Assembly: GCA_965200765.1 (NCBI GenBank)
Contig: OZ241380.1
Coordinates: forward strand, 2,170,001-2,234,000
Direction of reading: 5' to 3'
Source of the DNA: G965200765 sp965200765
GTDB lineage: Bacteria > Pseudomonadota > Gammaproteobacteria > Arenicellales > JAJDZL01
Length of the DNA: 64,000 nucleotides
In this document: piece by piece, positions 18,686 through 28,268 of the stretch
Numbering within the stretch: the stretch's first letter is position 1
How the letters are laid out: each line of letters begins with the position of its first letter
Position numbers and translations under genes: made by a program
The notes under the pieces: generated by a model
Seen by the model: only the letters and a program-made list of their open reading frames with translations
Told to the model about the DNA's origin: nothing
The model's database searches: none

Positions 18686-18699
18686 TGCAACATGTTGCA
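18686..18699. promoter_or_regulatory. Perfect 14-bp palindrome, candidate operator
   Basis: TGCAACATGTTGCA is its own reverse complement and lies 95 bases upstream of the start codon of the amidinohydrolase gene. Other TGCA/TGCAAAT half-sites surround it (18674, 18747) and recur upstream of the importer (14060) and M24 copy 1 (9209). This placement fits a dimeric transcription regulator, but none is encoded in the window. Confidence 0.4.
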
Positions 18700-18774
18700 A
18701 ACAGAATTGATAATTTTATAACTTGTGATTTGGCAAACAGTGCAGTTTTCTGCAGAATTCGCTCAATTACGAGT

Positions 18775-20976
18775 CTAATCTGTATTGCTCCTGTCAGCGT
18801 CCAGAATTTCTCGCGCCAAATCTGGCAGAGATTCCAAATCAAGCCGGGAACTCTCAACATCCTGAATCAGCAATTTATGGCTCAGGAATTTATGGTACTT
18901 CTCGGACTGAAGATTATTGTCTACCTTGATCAACTGCTCCACACGAACGTTTGTCAATGCGGCCAATCTCTCCAGTTCACCACGAATGTCCCTGATTTTC
19001 CGAACTTCAACAAACCCGTCAAAGACAGTAGTTCTATATCCCCGCGCTTGCAATGCAAGAGCAAGCGTGCTGGACTTCACCGTCCCCTTCCAGGTTGCGA
19101 TCAAGACAGAATTTTTGCTTTCTTTGTGAATTCGTTTTTCTGAAAAACCCAGTCGTTCAAACTCAATGCGTGCCTTTTTCAAAAGATCGACAGCGCCTTT
19201 GCTCAAATACAACGGCAAATCGCTGCGAGTGAGCACTTCTTTCATTTTTCCCACCACTTGATCATGGATCAAGCCTCCACTACCCCTGAATTTCGGTGGT
19301 GTACCTGTGCGGTCTTCAGTAACTTCGATCACCGAATGCTTGTCATCGACCTGAATTACCTTCCACCTTCTTCCTGAAAAAATAATCGTCATGTCCGCAA
19401 CAATCAAATGTGCAATCGGCAAGGTACCAAGTTCCTTTCCGTGGGCAACAATCCTGTATTCCACGGGTGTTTGAAAGACCGCATAGAAACTGTAGTGTGC
19501 AACAAGCTTCTCGCCTTTTTCTCCAAGAAGCAGGACTCCGTCCGGCGATTGCTCAATCAGTGCAACTGCGGGTTTGCCCAAGTGCCTGAGAAGCTCGGCA
19601 AACAGTTTCCTGCTTCCTCTGTGAAACGGTCCGCTTTCACAAAGAGTTCGGTACAGACTGACAGGATGTGCTCCATTGTGCTCCGCGATCACTGACAGAA
19701 TTTGATGCGTAAGTGTTGAAAGATGCAAGGCATCTGTTGAAGGTGGTTCACACCAGTGGTTGATCAGCAATTCGAGCATTGCAATGGAACGTATCAGGCG
19801 CAGATGCAATCGGTCCAACGAATGACTGCGACTGTCAGCTTCACGTTCAACAACGTACATTCGAAGAACAGCATCTCTTCCCTCGCGACGCCCCGAACGC
19901 CCCAGGCGCTGGCGAAGAGAAGCTACAGAAAACGGCGGCCCGATTTGCACTACGCTATCAATATTTCCAATATCAATTCCCAGTTCCAGTGTGGAGGTAC
20001 AGACAGCAGTCACAGGTTGCTTTGATTTCAAGCGTCGTTCGAGCTCTGTACGATGTTCGCGAAACAAATTTGAATGATGAGGGAAAAATTCCTCCGGCAA
20101 GCGACGCTCGAGTGAAAGTTCTCGCAAAGCGTCTGAATACAGTTCTACATTACGACGAGATTCTGCGAAGATTAAATTTGACCCGCCGCGAAGGTTATCA
20201 AACAAATGCTCTACAATGGAACTTGTGCTTGAATCTTCCTCGTCACTATCTGAATCTCGACGATTGCAGTAACCCCGAATCTGTACCGAAAGACTTTGCA
20301 CTCCCTTCCTCCCTTCAATAACTTGCACTTGCTCAGGAGAAAGCGGCCGCAAGAATTCACGCGCCAGACTCATCTCGCCAATTGTTGCCGACAGCCCTAC
20401 TCTCCTTATGCGCCGCTTGACCGCAATTTCCATTCGATTCAGCAACGAACGCATGTGAATACCACGCTCGTTGTCAAGAAATGCATGCAACTCGTCAATG
20501 ACTATTGCGCGGGTGTTGTGAAACAATCCGGGTATCTCAAGACCACTCAATACAAACAATGCTTCCAGAGATTCAGGTGTGATGAGCAATATGCCGCTAG
20601 GATTGGTGCGCGCCTGTTTTTTTATACTTGCAGAAATATCTCCGTGCCAGGGATGAACCGGAATTTCTGTTTTCTCGCATAGGTCATCAAGTCGCTTGAA
20701 CTGGTCATTAATCAACGCTCGCAATGGTCCGACATAAACCAGGTCAAAACCGAATTGGTTTGAAGGGTTGTCCAGAACAGACGAAATCAAGGGCAAAAAA
20801 GCGGATTCAGTCTTCCCCCCGGCCGTTGAAGCAGCAATAATCAGGTCATCACTTTGTTGTAGCAAAACTGGAGTTGCTTTTTCCTGAATATCTCTCAGCC
20901 CGGTCCAGCCCTTTGCCCAAATCCACTTCTGAACAGGTTCTGCCAGTAGGTCAAATGCTGAAGATTGTTCGTTCAC
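18775..20976 (-). CDS. sngC: DEAD/DEAH-box superfamily 2 helicase, Lhr/BrxHI-like; Shango SngC-like
   Basis: This is a 733-aa SF2 helicase. The motifs are a Q-like region (GLRDIQEKA, 26-34), motif I ASTAGGKT (49-56), motif II DELH (161-164), motif III SAT (196-198) and motif VI QRLGRSGRR (356-364), then a ~350-residue C-terminal Lhr-type region. Helicases of this shape occur with BrxD-like ATPases in BREX and, together with a TerB-domain protein, in the three-gene Shango anti-phage system. Here it is the last gene of a four-gene minus-strand run, 74 bases after the long TerB gene. The neighbouring ATPase and TerB proteins make a Shango-type role the best reading; a housekeeping Lhr role is less likely. 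Confidence 0.82.
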   Translation of the reverse strand: MNEQSSAFDLLAEPVQKWIWAKGWTGLRDIQEKATPVLLQQSDDLIIAASTAGGKTESAFLPLISSVLDNPSNQFGFDLVYVGPLRALINDQFKRLDDLCEKTEIPVHPWHGDISASIKKQARTNPSGILLITPESLEALFVLSGLEIPGLFHNTRAIVIDELHAFLDNERGIHMRSLLNRMEIAVKRRIRRVGLSATIGEMSLAREFLRPLSPEQVQVIEGRKGVQSLSVQIRGYCNRRDSDSDEEDSSTSSIVEHLFDNLRGGSNLIFAESRRNVELYSDALRELSLERRLPEEFFPHHSNLFREHRTELERRLKSKQPVTAVCTSTLELGIDIGNIDSVVQIGPPFSVASLRQRLGRSGRREGRDAVLRMYVVEREADSRSHSLDRLHLRLIRSIAMLELLINHWCEPPSTDALHLSTLTHQILSVIAEHNGAHPVSLYRTLCESGPFHRGSRKLFAELLRHLGKPAVALIEQSPDGVLLLGEKGEKLVAHYSFYAVFQTPVEYRIVAHGKELGTLPIAHLIVADMTIIFSGRRWKVIQVDDKHSVIEVTEDRTGTPPKFRGSGGLIHDQVVGKMKEVLTRSDLPLYLSKGAVDLLKKARIEFERLGFSEKRIHKESKNSVLIATWKGTVKSSTLALALQARGYRTTVFDGFVEVRKIRDIRGELERLAALTNVRVEQLIKVDNNLQSEKYHKFLSHKLLIQDVESSRLDLESLPDLAREILDADRSNTD

Positions 20977-21050
20977 TGAAATCGTTCAAAGTTAAATGGT
21001 AGAAATTTAGTCAATCCAATGCCAACTTGCCATGCTCATTGCACAAGAAT

Positions 21051-23687
21051 TCAGTCCCGCATCATGGCTACGACATCCTGATTTATATCAATACCGTTGT
21101 ACACTTCAATGAGTGAATCATCGAAGTTTTCGTAAGACCACTCGTTTACTGTTTCCAGTACACCGTCCTCCATCAACTGAAACTGTTTTGTCAATGCTTG
21201 AAATTCTGGTTCACTCCAGTGAGTACGTGTAGTCAATTCTCGCACAAAAGCTTCATGCCTCGGGTCAAGTCCGGAGATAGCGTCTCCACTTTCATCGGGT
21301 TCATCCAACGTTTCATCGTCCGCCTCTTCGTCCTCGTCGCTGAAAATTTCCTTGAGAATAGACGATGCATGCAATGTGTCTGCTTCAACCGATGCTACAA
21401 GTTTTGTGTCAATCAACGTTTCATCAAGTTTCGGCGGCAATGGAATCTTGTATTCGCCGAGGTCATCCTTGGCAGTTCTCACAGTTACGGGATCGGCCCT
21501 GGACGCCAATTTGTGCAAATCGGAGAGAATGCTGTCTGTTGACAATCCCATTGCTTTGTATAGTCTTTCTATCGCCTGAATTTCACCCGGATCAATTCCA
21601 CCGTCGGCAGCAGCCATGTACAGCGCAAGCCGTCCCAGACTGTGCAATACATTTTCAGAAACCTCCCTGAGCCGTTTTTGCAACATCCTCAAGTCAGGTT
21701 CAACAGTCAGAAACCATTTCAAATTCGCTTTCAAGCGGGCTTTTTCTGCAATGGATACGTTCGAATTCTCTACATCAGCTTCGAGATAGTCGCGTTCTCT
21801 GGAGGAAACATTTCCATCTGCATTGGCTATGAAGCTACCCATTGCCAGCGAAATCAGCGTAATCAAGAACTGGTCGCTTACATCGCTCAAGGTTGTCATT
21901 CCGCCCGGCAATCGGAACAGAACCACAGGTTCTTCCAATTTGGGACTGCGCAATGAAAACCTGGGATCCGGTGCCATGCCCACAGACAGGCGGGCCAAGG
22001 TATCCGCCACTTTGACCAAACGCGCTTTGGTCAATTTTTCAGGTTGCTCACCTTCAATCCGCTCTAATACCTGCACCAGAGGAACCAGTCCTCCGTTTTC
22101 GATGATTTCAGTTGTCCAATTTCGCAAATTTTCCAGCTCTGTACTGTGCAGGGTGTTCCAAAGTTGTTGCGGCAAATGTGCGTACGCTTCCATTGTCTCT
22201 TTCTTGTCAGGATGTTTGCCGATAAATCGACTGTATCGGTCAAGTGCTGTCACCGCCTGGTCGGCAAATTCACCAGCCAACTTCACCGGTCGAGTCAGAG
22301 CACCAATGTCAGGAACAACTCCAACTTTCTTCGTCAAATCAACCTCAAATGCATGGGAAGCGGCCTTGTATTCAACTTTCAGATTTCTTTTGGGCGCATT
22401 GACTCGAAGTCCATTCGGGTACTTTTCATTGAACAACCGGGTAAACAAGGTCTTGAATTCTGAATGGGCACGCCTCGCCGGCGTTCGCAGTCGAGTTTCG
22501 GGATGCAAAACATACCATTGAAACATCCAAAACGCATCCAGTCGTGTTCCTTCCTTAATCAACCGACCAATTGAATAACGTAATCCAAGTGGAAGTTCAA
22601 AACCGAGCTTCTCATATTCAATCTGTTCAATGTTGTCGGAATCCATAGTTCGGGCAACATCCAGAAATGTTCCCAAATAACTCTGTATTGAATAGTTCTG
22701 GCCATAGATACTGACAAGACGGTTCACTTCTGCAACAAGCAGTTTCCGTTCTTTTCTTTTGGGTCGGTCCAGAAAGAAACGCCTTTCAATTCCATAGAAG
22801 TACAAGAAAACGAAACTGACTCCTATATCTTCATCATTTCTTCCACCTGCCAGCCAATCAAGGTAAGTTGCCCTTTCATCAGGCGAAATCCGGGAATAGT
22901 TCGGCCAATAAGGTACCCCTTCACCCGCCTTGTCTTTGCTTCTCGTAACACTCATCTCCGGATCAATGACACCGCTGTATTTTGCTTCCCAATGATTTGC
23001 ACGATCTATTGGACCAATGTAGATGTTTCCACCAATCTCTCGTCCGGCTACAATAGCCGTTTCACTTTCGGAATACCATTTGGCAGGCGATAAATTGTCG
23101 GCATTCTTCCCTGACGATCGACTCTTTTTCGTTGAAATGTTTGGATCATCCAATTTGAATGGGTTGTCACTTTTCCATTTTTTCCGGGTGATTGCCAAGA
23201 CTATGGCGATGACCAGTAACGCCAGCAAAAACTCGCCGATAGCAGCGGTGTAAAAGACATTGTGATTACATGACTTCAAGGACGAATACGGCTTGATTGA
23301 GCGGGATTCAACAACCGTATCTAGCGATCCGAAGTTGTATTTCCAGAATATTTGAATGTTACCTGACAAAACTGACAATGTGGACTGGTTCGATGCACAA
23401 CGCTTCATCAAGTGCACTCTTTCAGGGCGATCTGCTATACGGGAAATCTTATTGCTGTGATTTGGAAACTGTTGTGATTTTGTTGAAGCAAAGGCTTGTG
23501 TGCCGACGGACCCGAACGAGATTGCCAAGAACAGCGCTACGGCAAGCACAACTTTCAAGTTGGCAACGTGACAAGAATCCAGGAATCTGGAATACTGTGC
23601 CAAGTACCTCGCAGGATTGATTAAATGATGAGCAGTACCATTCACCGAAAAATTCAGCCAATTCAGAGTTGGCCGACCCAGTCCCAA
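21051..23687 (-). CDS. sngA: Membrane-anchored TerB-domain protein (TerB-N/TerB/TerB-C), Shango SngA-like
   Basis: The open frame of 878 aa starts with TTG at 23687. A second TTG at 23558 (residue 44) would begin a textbook signal peptide (KVVLAVALFLAISFGSV, then QAFA cleavage) and is my preferred start. After an ~80-residue extracytoplasmic stretch with Cys97 and Cys140 comes a membrane helix (about 149-166) followed by RKKWK, a positive-inside signal. The cytoplasmic part carries TerB-N (about 203-420), a TerB domain (about 605-725) with both acidic motifs ANADGN (621-626) and AADGGIDPGE (693-702), and TerB-C (about 800-875). It is a paralogue of the protein at 24999-27077, which has no membrane part. 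The gene starts 8 bases after the ATPase stop. Confidence 0.82.
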   Translation of the reverse strand: MGLGRPTLNWLNFSVNGTAHHLINPARYLAQYSRFLDSCHVANLKVVLAVALFLAISFGSVGTQAFASTKSQQFPNHSNKISRIADRPERVHLMKRCASNQSTLSVLSGNIQIFWKYNFGSLDTVVESRSIKPYSSLKSCNHNVFYTAAIGEFLLALLVIAIVLAITRKKWKSDNPFKLDDPNISTKKSRSSGKNADNLSPAKWYSESETAIVAGREIGGNIYIGPIDRANHWEAKYSGVIDPEMSVTRSKDKAGEGVPYWPNYSRISPDERATYLDWLAGGRNDEDIGVSFVFLYFYGIERRFFLDRPKRKERKLLVAEVNRLVSIYGQNYSIQSYLGTFLDVARTMDSDNIEQIEYEKLGFELPLGLRYSIGRLIKEGTRLDAFWMFQWYVLHPETRLRTPARRAHSEFKTLFTRLFNEKYPNGLRVNAPKRNLKVEYKAASHAFEVDLTKKVGVVPDIGALTRPVKLAGEFADQAVTALDRYSRFIGKHPDKKETMEAYAHLPQQLWNTLHSTELENLRNWTTEIIENGGLVPLVQVLERIEGEQPEKLTKARLVKVADTLARLSVGMAPDPRFSLRSPKLEEPVVLFRLPGGMTTLSDVSDQFLITLISLAMGSFIANADGNVSSRERDYLEADVENSNVSIAEKARLKANLKWFLTVEPDLRMLQKRLREVSENVLHSLGRLALYMAAADGGIDPGEIQAIERLYKAMGLSTDSILSDLHKLASRADPVTVRTAKDDLGEYKIPLPPKLDETLIDTKLVASVEADTLHASSILKEIFSDEDEEADDETLDEPDESGDAISGLDPRHEAFVRELTTRTHWSEPEFQALTKQFQLMEDGVLETVNEWSYENFDDSLIEVYNGIDINQDVVAMMRD

Positions 23688-23695
23688 TTTTTCAC

Positions 23696-24994
23696 TCAGA
23701 GTCGAAATGTAGCCAACTCGTCGTCATCCTCGACGGCAGACACTTCGCTTGGTACATCTCCCAGGTCTTTTTCAACTTCCACCAGTCCAAGTAAATCTTG
23801 CCATCTTGCACTTGGATTCTGCTCCAGTATGGACAGCATGTCCACAAAGGCCTTGACTGTGTTACGCGGAGTCCGGAAATAAGCATCTCCAATCTTTTGC
23901 GAGCAATGCTTCATGAATTCAGTAAGTGCATCATCAGGCAATACGGGATTGTCTCCTTGCACGACATGACGAATATTGCGCAGTAAGACTAGAATTTCTT
24001 CAGGTGAAAGATTGGGAAGCCTTATGACCGGACCCGAGTAATCAACAAACCCTTCGCGGGCAAATGTATTTTCAGCAAGTCTGGTTTGCAATGCTTCATA
24101 ACTGTACAGACCGCGACGCGTATCCATCAACAGTTCCGGTGTGCCACCCATCAGAAATCCAATATGGCTTGCGCTACCTTGAAGAACGTCATTCAGAATC
24201 CGCAGAATTTGTTCGTAGTTTGCATCTCTGGCCTGTTTGGAAGCAAGCTTGTAGAGATTGACCAATTCATCCAGCACCACCAAGAGGCCTTTATAGCCCG
24301 CCTTGCCTACGAAAACGGCCAAAAGTTTCAACTGGTCATATACATTCGCATCATCAACAATCGTTCGCACCCCCAAGGCTTTTCGCGCTTCGGTTCTGGT
24401 TGAAAATTCCCCTCTCAGCCATTGAAGCGCAGCGAATTTCAAGTCGTCGTTCCCTTGGTCGTACCCTTGCCAGTATTTTGAGATGACGTGAACAAAATCG
24501 TACCCACCAGTCAAATCTTCCAGCGACGACAACTTTGAACGAATTACATCATCAGGGCTTTCACCTTTGATCTCCGCTTCGCGAACCGCGGTGTTGGCAA
24601 ATCGCTCAACTACAGAAGCCATTGCTCTGCCTTCTGGTTTGGAGCGAGTCGCGGTATTGTGTGTCAGTTCTGCGTACAACGACCGGGCTTGACCACCGGT
24701 GGCATGCAAACGCCGCGCCGGTGCCAGATCAGCCGACAATACCAACAAGCCTTTTTCCATGGCAATGAGTCGAATTAAATTCAGAAAAAATGTCTTGCCG
24801 GAACCATATTCACCGACAATAAATCGGATTGCAGCACCGCCGTCACTGATGCGCTCTGTGTCTCGTAGCAACTCTTCAATCTCTCGGCCGCGGCCAACCT
24901 GAATGTGCGGCAACCCCAGCTTGGGTACCACACCAGCTTTCAGTGCCTGAATAATTGCATCTCGCTCGCGAGGCTTGACACGCCTTTGAGTCAT
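23696..24994 (-). CDS. sngB: BrxD-like ATPase (DUF2791), Shango SngB-like
   Basis: This P-loop ATPase has 432 aa, with Walker A GEYGSGKT (61-68) and Walker B GLLVVLDELV (236-245). Its opening block (IIQALKAGVVPKLGLPHIQVG) and the later MGGTPEL segment are typical of the DUF2791 family, which includes BREX BrxD. In Shango an ATPase of this kind stands between a TerB protein and a helicase, which matches this locus. Spacing is tight: 4 bases after the short TerB gene and 8 bases before the long one, so all are on one transcript. It probably forms a ring or loader complex with the helicase; that is inference. Confidence 0.85.
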   Translation of the reverse strand: MTQRRVKPRERDAIIQALKAGVVPKLGLPHIQVGRGREIEELLRDTERISDGGAAIRFIVGEYGSGKTFFLNLIRLIAMEKGLLVLSADLAPARRLHATGGQARSLYAELTHNTATRSKPEGRAMASVVERFANTAVREAEIKGESPDDVIRSKLSSLEDLTGGYDFVHVISKYWQGYDQGNDDLKFAALQWLRGEFSTRTEARKALGVRTIVDDANVYDQLKLLAVFVGKAGYKGLLVVLDELVNLYKLASKQARDANYEQILRILNDVLQGSASHIGFLMGGTPELLMDTRRGLYSYEALQTRLAENTFAREGFVDYSGPVIRLPNLSPEEILVLLRNIRHVVQGDNPVLPDDALTEFMKHCSQKIGDAYFRTPRNTVKAFVDMLSILEQNPSARWQDLLGLVEVEKDLGDVPSEVSAVEDDDELATFRL

Positions 24995-24998
24995 TCAT

Positions 24999-27077
24999 TC
25001 ACTCCTTTAACATTGCTACGACATCCTGATTGATAACAAATCCGTCATATTCTTCGATGAGTGCATCGTCGAAATGCCCATAGGACCATTCATTCACAGT
25101 CTCCATCGCTCCGTCCTGCATCAGCTGGAACTGTTGCACCAGTTGGGTAAAATCGCTGTCAATCCAGTGAGGACGCTTCAGCAATTCTCGTACAAATGCG
25201 CCGTGCTTTGGATCCAGTCCCTCGAATTCGTCCGTATCTTCATCTTGCTCATCAAGAAATTCACTCTCGATTGAATCGTCGTAGAAGATCTCCCTCAAAA
25301 TTGATGAAGTATACAGGGTTTCAGCTTCAATTGTCGCAATTCGACGGCGATTCAGAAAAATCCCGTCTTCCGGACCAGGTGGCGATGGAATCATTGAATC
25401 TGACACTTCTTCGCTGGCCGACCGAACGAGTACAGGTTCCGACCTGGCCGTCAATTGATGCAAGTCCGAAAATATGTTTTCAACCGGTAATTTCATCGCT
25501 TTGTAGAGTTTCTCAACCGCTTTGATTTTCCCCGAACCTATTGCACCATCAACGGTCGCGACAGACAGTGCAATATGAGCCAAACCTTGATGTGTGTTTT
25601 TGGGCACCTCGGACATTTTTCGACTGAGTAACCTCAAATCAGGTTCCACTGTCAACAACCATTTCAGATTTGCATTCAAGCGGTCTTTTTCAACACCGGA
25701 CAAGTCCGCTTTTTGAATTTCAGATTGAAGCCAATCGCGTTCTGACTCTGAAGCCTTCCCTTCAGAATTGGCCACGAAACTGCCCATGGCAATTGTAATG
25801 AGCGTTTGCAAATACAAGTCGCTGACCTTGTTCACCAAAGTGGTGCCATCCGACAATTGGAACAAGACAACCGGTTCATCAATTTTCGGACTGCGCAAGG
25901 CAAATCTGGGATCCGGTGCCATTCCAATCGAAAATCGTGCCAATGTATCCGTTACTTTAATCAGTATTTCACTTGTCAAGCCATATGGACGAAATCCTTC
26001 AACTCGCTCAATCACCTGTGCAACCGGTACAAATCCCCCGGCCTTGATGATATGGTTCGCCCAATGTCGCAAATTCTCGAGTTCTGTTCTTGGCAGGATT
26101 TTCCAAAGAATTCTCGGCAGATAGGTATAGGATTCGATTGAATTTCGCTTGTCTGGATAACGAGTCAGAAATTGACTGTATCTTTGCAACGCTTTCACCG
26201 CTTTTTCTGCAATTTCACTTGCTATGGTCAACGGTCTCAACATGCCGGAAACATCCGGTATGTCACCAATCAATTCTGTCAGGTCAATGTCAAACGCGGT
26301 AGATGCTGCGCGGTATTTCAGTTGCAAATATCTCCTTGGAACCTTTACCTGAATGCCGTTCGGATGGCGTTCATTGAACAACTCGGTAAACAGTGCCCGG
26401 AATTCTCTGAATTCACGTTTTGCAATGTCGTCAAGGTGCGTTTCGGGGTGTGACACGTACCATTGAAAAACCCAATATGCATTGAGACGAGTTCGCTCTT
26501 TGATCATTTTGCCCATTGCATACCGCAGTCCAAACGGCAACTCGTAAGCATGTTGTTCGAATCGAAATCGGTTCGTGTTGTCCGGGTCAGTCAGTATTTG
26601 CGCAACATCGAGAAATTCACCCAGATATTGCTGAACAGAGTAGTTGCCGCCGTACATGCTAATCAACCGGTACACTTCATTGATCAGTTGTTCTTTTTCT
26701 TCATCGTCGGGATGGTCAAGAAAAAACCGTTTCTCCAGTCCGTAGAAATACATGAATACATAACCAATCCCTATTCGCCGGTCGTTTCTGCTACTGGCAA
26801 GCCAGTCAAGATAAGCCGCACGCGCTTCAGGAGAAATTTCACAATAGTTCGGCCAATGATTCACACTTTGACCGGGCTTGTCCGCCCCGGTAGTTGCTAC
26901 CGGCAGATCCGGATCAACAATGCCGCTGTACTCGGCCTTCCAATACTCTTTGTCAGCAATTGAACCGACATAGATATTTCCGCCAATTTTTCTACCCGCT
27001 ACGGTTGTTTCTTCATCCGCTTTGTACCATCTGACTGCAGACGGAATATCAAGGCAACTGTTTTCCTGCTGGGTCAT
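24999..27077 (-). CDS. Soluble TerB-domain protein (TerB-N/TerB/TerB-C), second SngA-like paralogue
   Basis: The 692-aa protein starts ATG and is the first gene of the defence operon. It aligns over its length with residues ~200-878 of the membrane-anchored paralogue; examples are NIYVGSI, AAYLDWLASSRND, FYGLEKRFFLD and SIGMAPDPRFALRSP. TerB-N covers about 15-235, TerB about 418-540 and TerB-C about 615-690. The acidic TerB motifs are degenerate here: ANSEGK (436-441) replaces ANADGN, and TVDGAIGSGK (508-517) replaces AADGGIDPGE. No signal peptide or membrane helix is present. The pair look like an old duplication with divided roles, one at the membrane and one in the cytosol. Confidence 0.82.
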   Translation of the reverse strand: MTQQENSCLDIPSAVRWYKADEETTVAGRKIGGNIYVGSIADKEYWKAEYSGIVDPDLPVATTGADKPGQSVNHWPNYCEISPEARAAYLDWLASSRNDRRIGIGYVFMYFYGLEKRFFLDHPDDEEKEQLINEVYRLISMYGGNYSVQQYLGEFLDVAQILTDPDNTNRFRFEQHAYELPFGLRYAMGKMIKERTRLNAYWVFQWYVSHPETHLDDIAKREFREFRALFTELFNERHPNGIQVKVPRRYLQLKYRAASTAFDIDLTELIGDIPDVSGMLRPLTIASEIAEKAVKALQRYSQFLTRYPDKRNSIESYTYLPRILWKILPRTELENLRHWANHIIKAGGFVPVAQVIERVEGFRPYGLTSEILIKVTDTLARFSIGMAPDPRFALRSPKIDEPVVLFQLSDGTTLVNKVSDLYLQTLITIAMGSFVANSEGKASESERDWLQSEIQKADLSGVEKDRLNANLKWLLTVEPDLRLLSRKMSEVPKNTHQGLAHIALSVATVDGAIGSGKIKAVEKLYKAMKLPVENIFSDLHQLTARSEPVLVRSASEEVSDSMIPSPPGPEDGIFLNRRRIATIEAETLYTSSILREIFYDDSIESEFLDEQDEDTDEFEGLDPKHGAFVRELLKRPHWIDSDFTQLVQQFQLMQDGAMETVNEWSYGHFDDALIEEYDGFVINQDVVAMLKE

Positions 27078-27418
27078 CTGTCACTCAAATAAATCGAAAT
27101 TCGCCGGGGTACAAATATATTGTTGGCACATGTAACAACAGAAGCAAGCCTGACTCGTTCGTATTCCATCTTGGAACATATCGAACCCTTGGCCTCGAAT
27201 TCGGGTACGAGCAAGCCAAACAATGACGGCGGAATGAAACAGATCAAACCGCAACGTGATATTTGTCACCCACCAACAAGTGCAGACTTTCAGGGTGACC
27301 CGAACAATGATACCAAATGACATTGCGGAAGACAGATTTGTGGGCAAACGCAATCAAACTGCATCAGCCGACAAATTCAATCATTGAAACCCAGAGACAC
27401 AAGTTGAAAAACATACGA
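27078..27418. other. Intergenic region upstream of the Shango-like operon
   Basis: These 341 bases hold no gene I can support. They separate the DUF3726 gene from the first TerB gene on the same strand and must contain the defence operon's promoter. An AT-rich TATATT-like element about 45-50 bases before the start is the best -10 candidate, but I see no good -35 partner. Confidence 0.4.
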
Positions 27419-28147
27419 TCACTCACTGTCGTCAACCTCTGCACCTGCACCTCTGCGTCTGGAAATTTCACTTTCCGGGACAAAAGCTTCAAATGCCACC
27501 GCTTTCAAATTACGCCATATCTTTTCATCTACGTTCAGACCCGTAGTACGCTTGCTATCATAGTAGTCTTCCAGATTTTGCAATTCAAGACCCGTTCCAT
27601 GTTCGCTTGAATTGTATGCGTTGCTTGCGTCAAATCGACATTTGAGCGAAACTGAATAATCAGAATGTTCAAACCCAATTTGATCCATAGGTATGTTTGA
27701 CCAAATCATATCATTTTCAAATGCCAGGTGATATGGAGCGCATTCCATTTCAATCCGGTAATTCAAGGATGACCACTTCCTGCATAACGGCAACAAATTT
27801 TCAGGTATTGCAACACCGTGAAACTGCGATAACACCTGTGTTGATTTGCTCCTTTGCGCTTCGAGGCAAAGCAAATCCATCGCACCGACGACTCCAAAGT
27901 ACCCAACATCTTTGCTTACATCAAACTGCGCAACACCATCATGGTGAGTCCATATGCACGAGTTGAAAGGAGATTCGCGCAACTTCGGTAAATTCGAGTT
28001 CAGCTTCGTTACGGACTGAAATCCATGCGATGCCAACCATTTTACGATCATCGCAGCTTCGTGGTCGGCTCCTGCCGGAAATCCAAGTGCGAAGAAAATT
28101 CGTTGGCAAAGACGATAGAGTTCACCCTCCGAGAACTGCATGGTCAA
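27419..28147 (-). CDS. DUF3726 domain protein
   Basis: The 242-aa soluble protein matches my recollection of the DUF3726 family: an N-terminal segment of the pattern SEGELYRLCQRIFFALGFPA, a middle beta-rich part and the C-terminal signature YVP/FVPES...RRRGAGA followed by an acidic end. The biochemical role of the family is unknown. It is the third gene of an apparent operon with the M19 dipeptidase and the 573-aa protein (121-base gap to the latter). A gap of 341 bases separates it from the defence operon, so it is more likely metabolic than defensive. Confidence 0.65.
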   Translation of the reverse strand: MTMQFSEGELYRLCQRIFFALGFPAGADHEAAMIVKWLASHGFQSVTKLNSNLPKLRESPFNSCIWTHHDGVAQFDVSKDVGYFGVVGAMDLLCLEAQRSKSTQVLSQFHGVAIPENLLPLCRKWSSLNYRIEMECAPYHLAFENDMIWSNIPMDQIGFEHSDYSVSLKCRFDASNAYNSSEHGTGLELQNLEDYYDSKRTTGLNVDEKIWRNLKAVAFEAFVPESEISRRRGAGAEVDDSE

Positions 28148-28268
28148 GGCTTTTGATGAGCAAACAACAACAAGTTAATTCGAATCAAATGAAACAGACC
28201 CGAATGGACGGCGCATTTTGGATTTCTGCAAAGCAAGGAGTCGAAAATACTCATTCAGGCGGTTTGCG

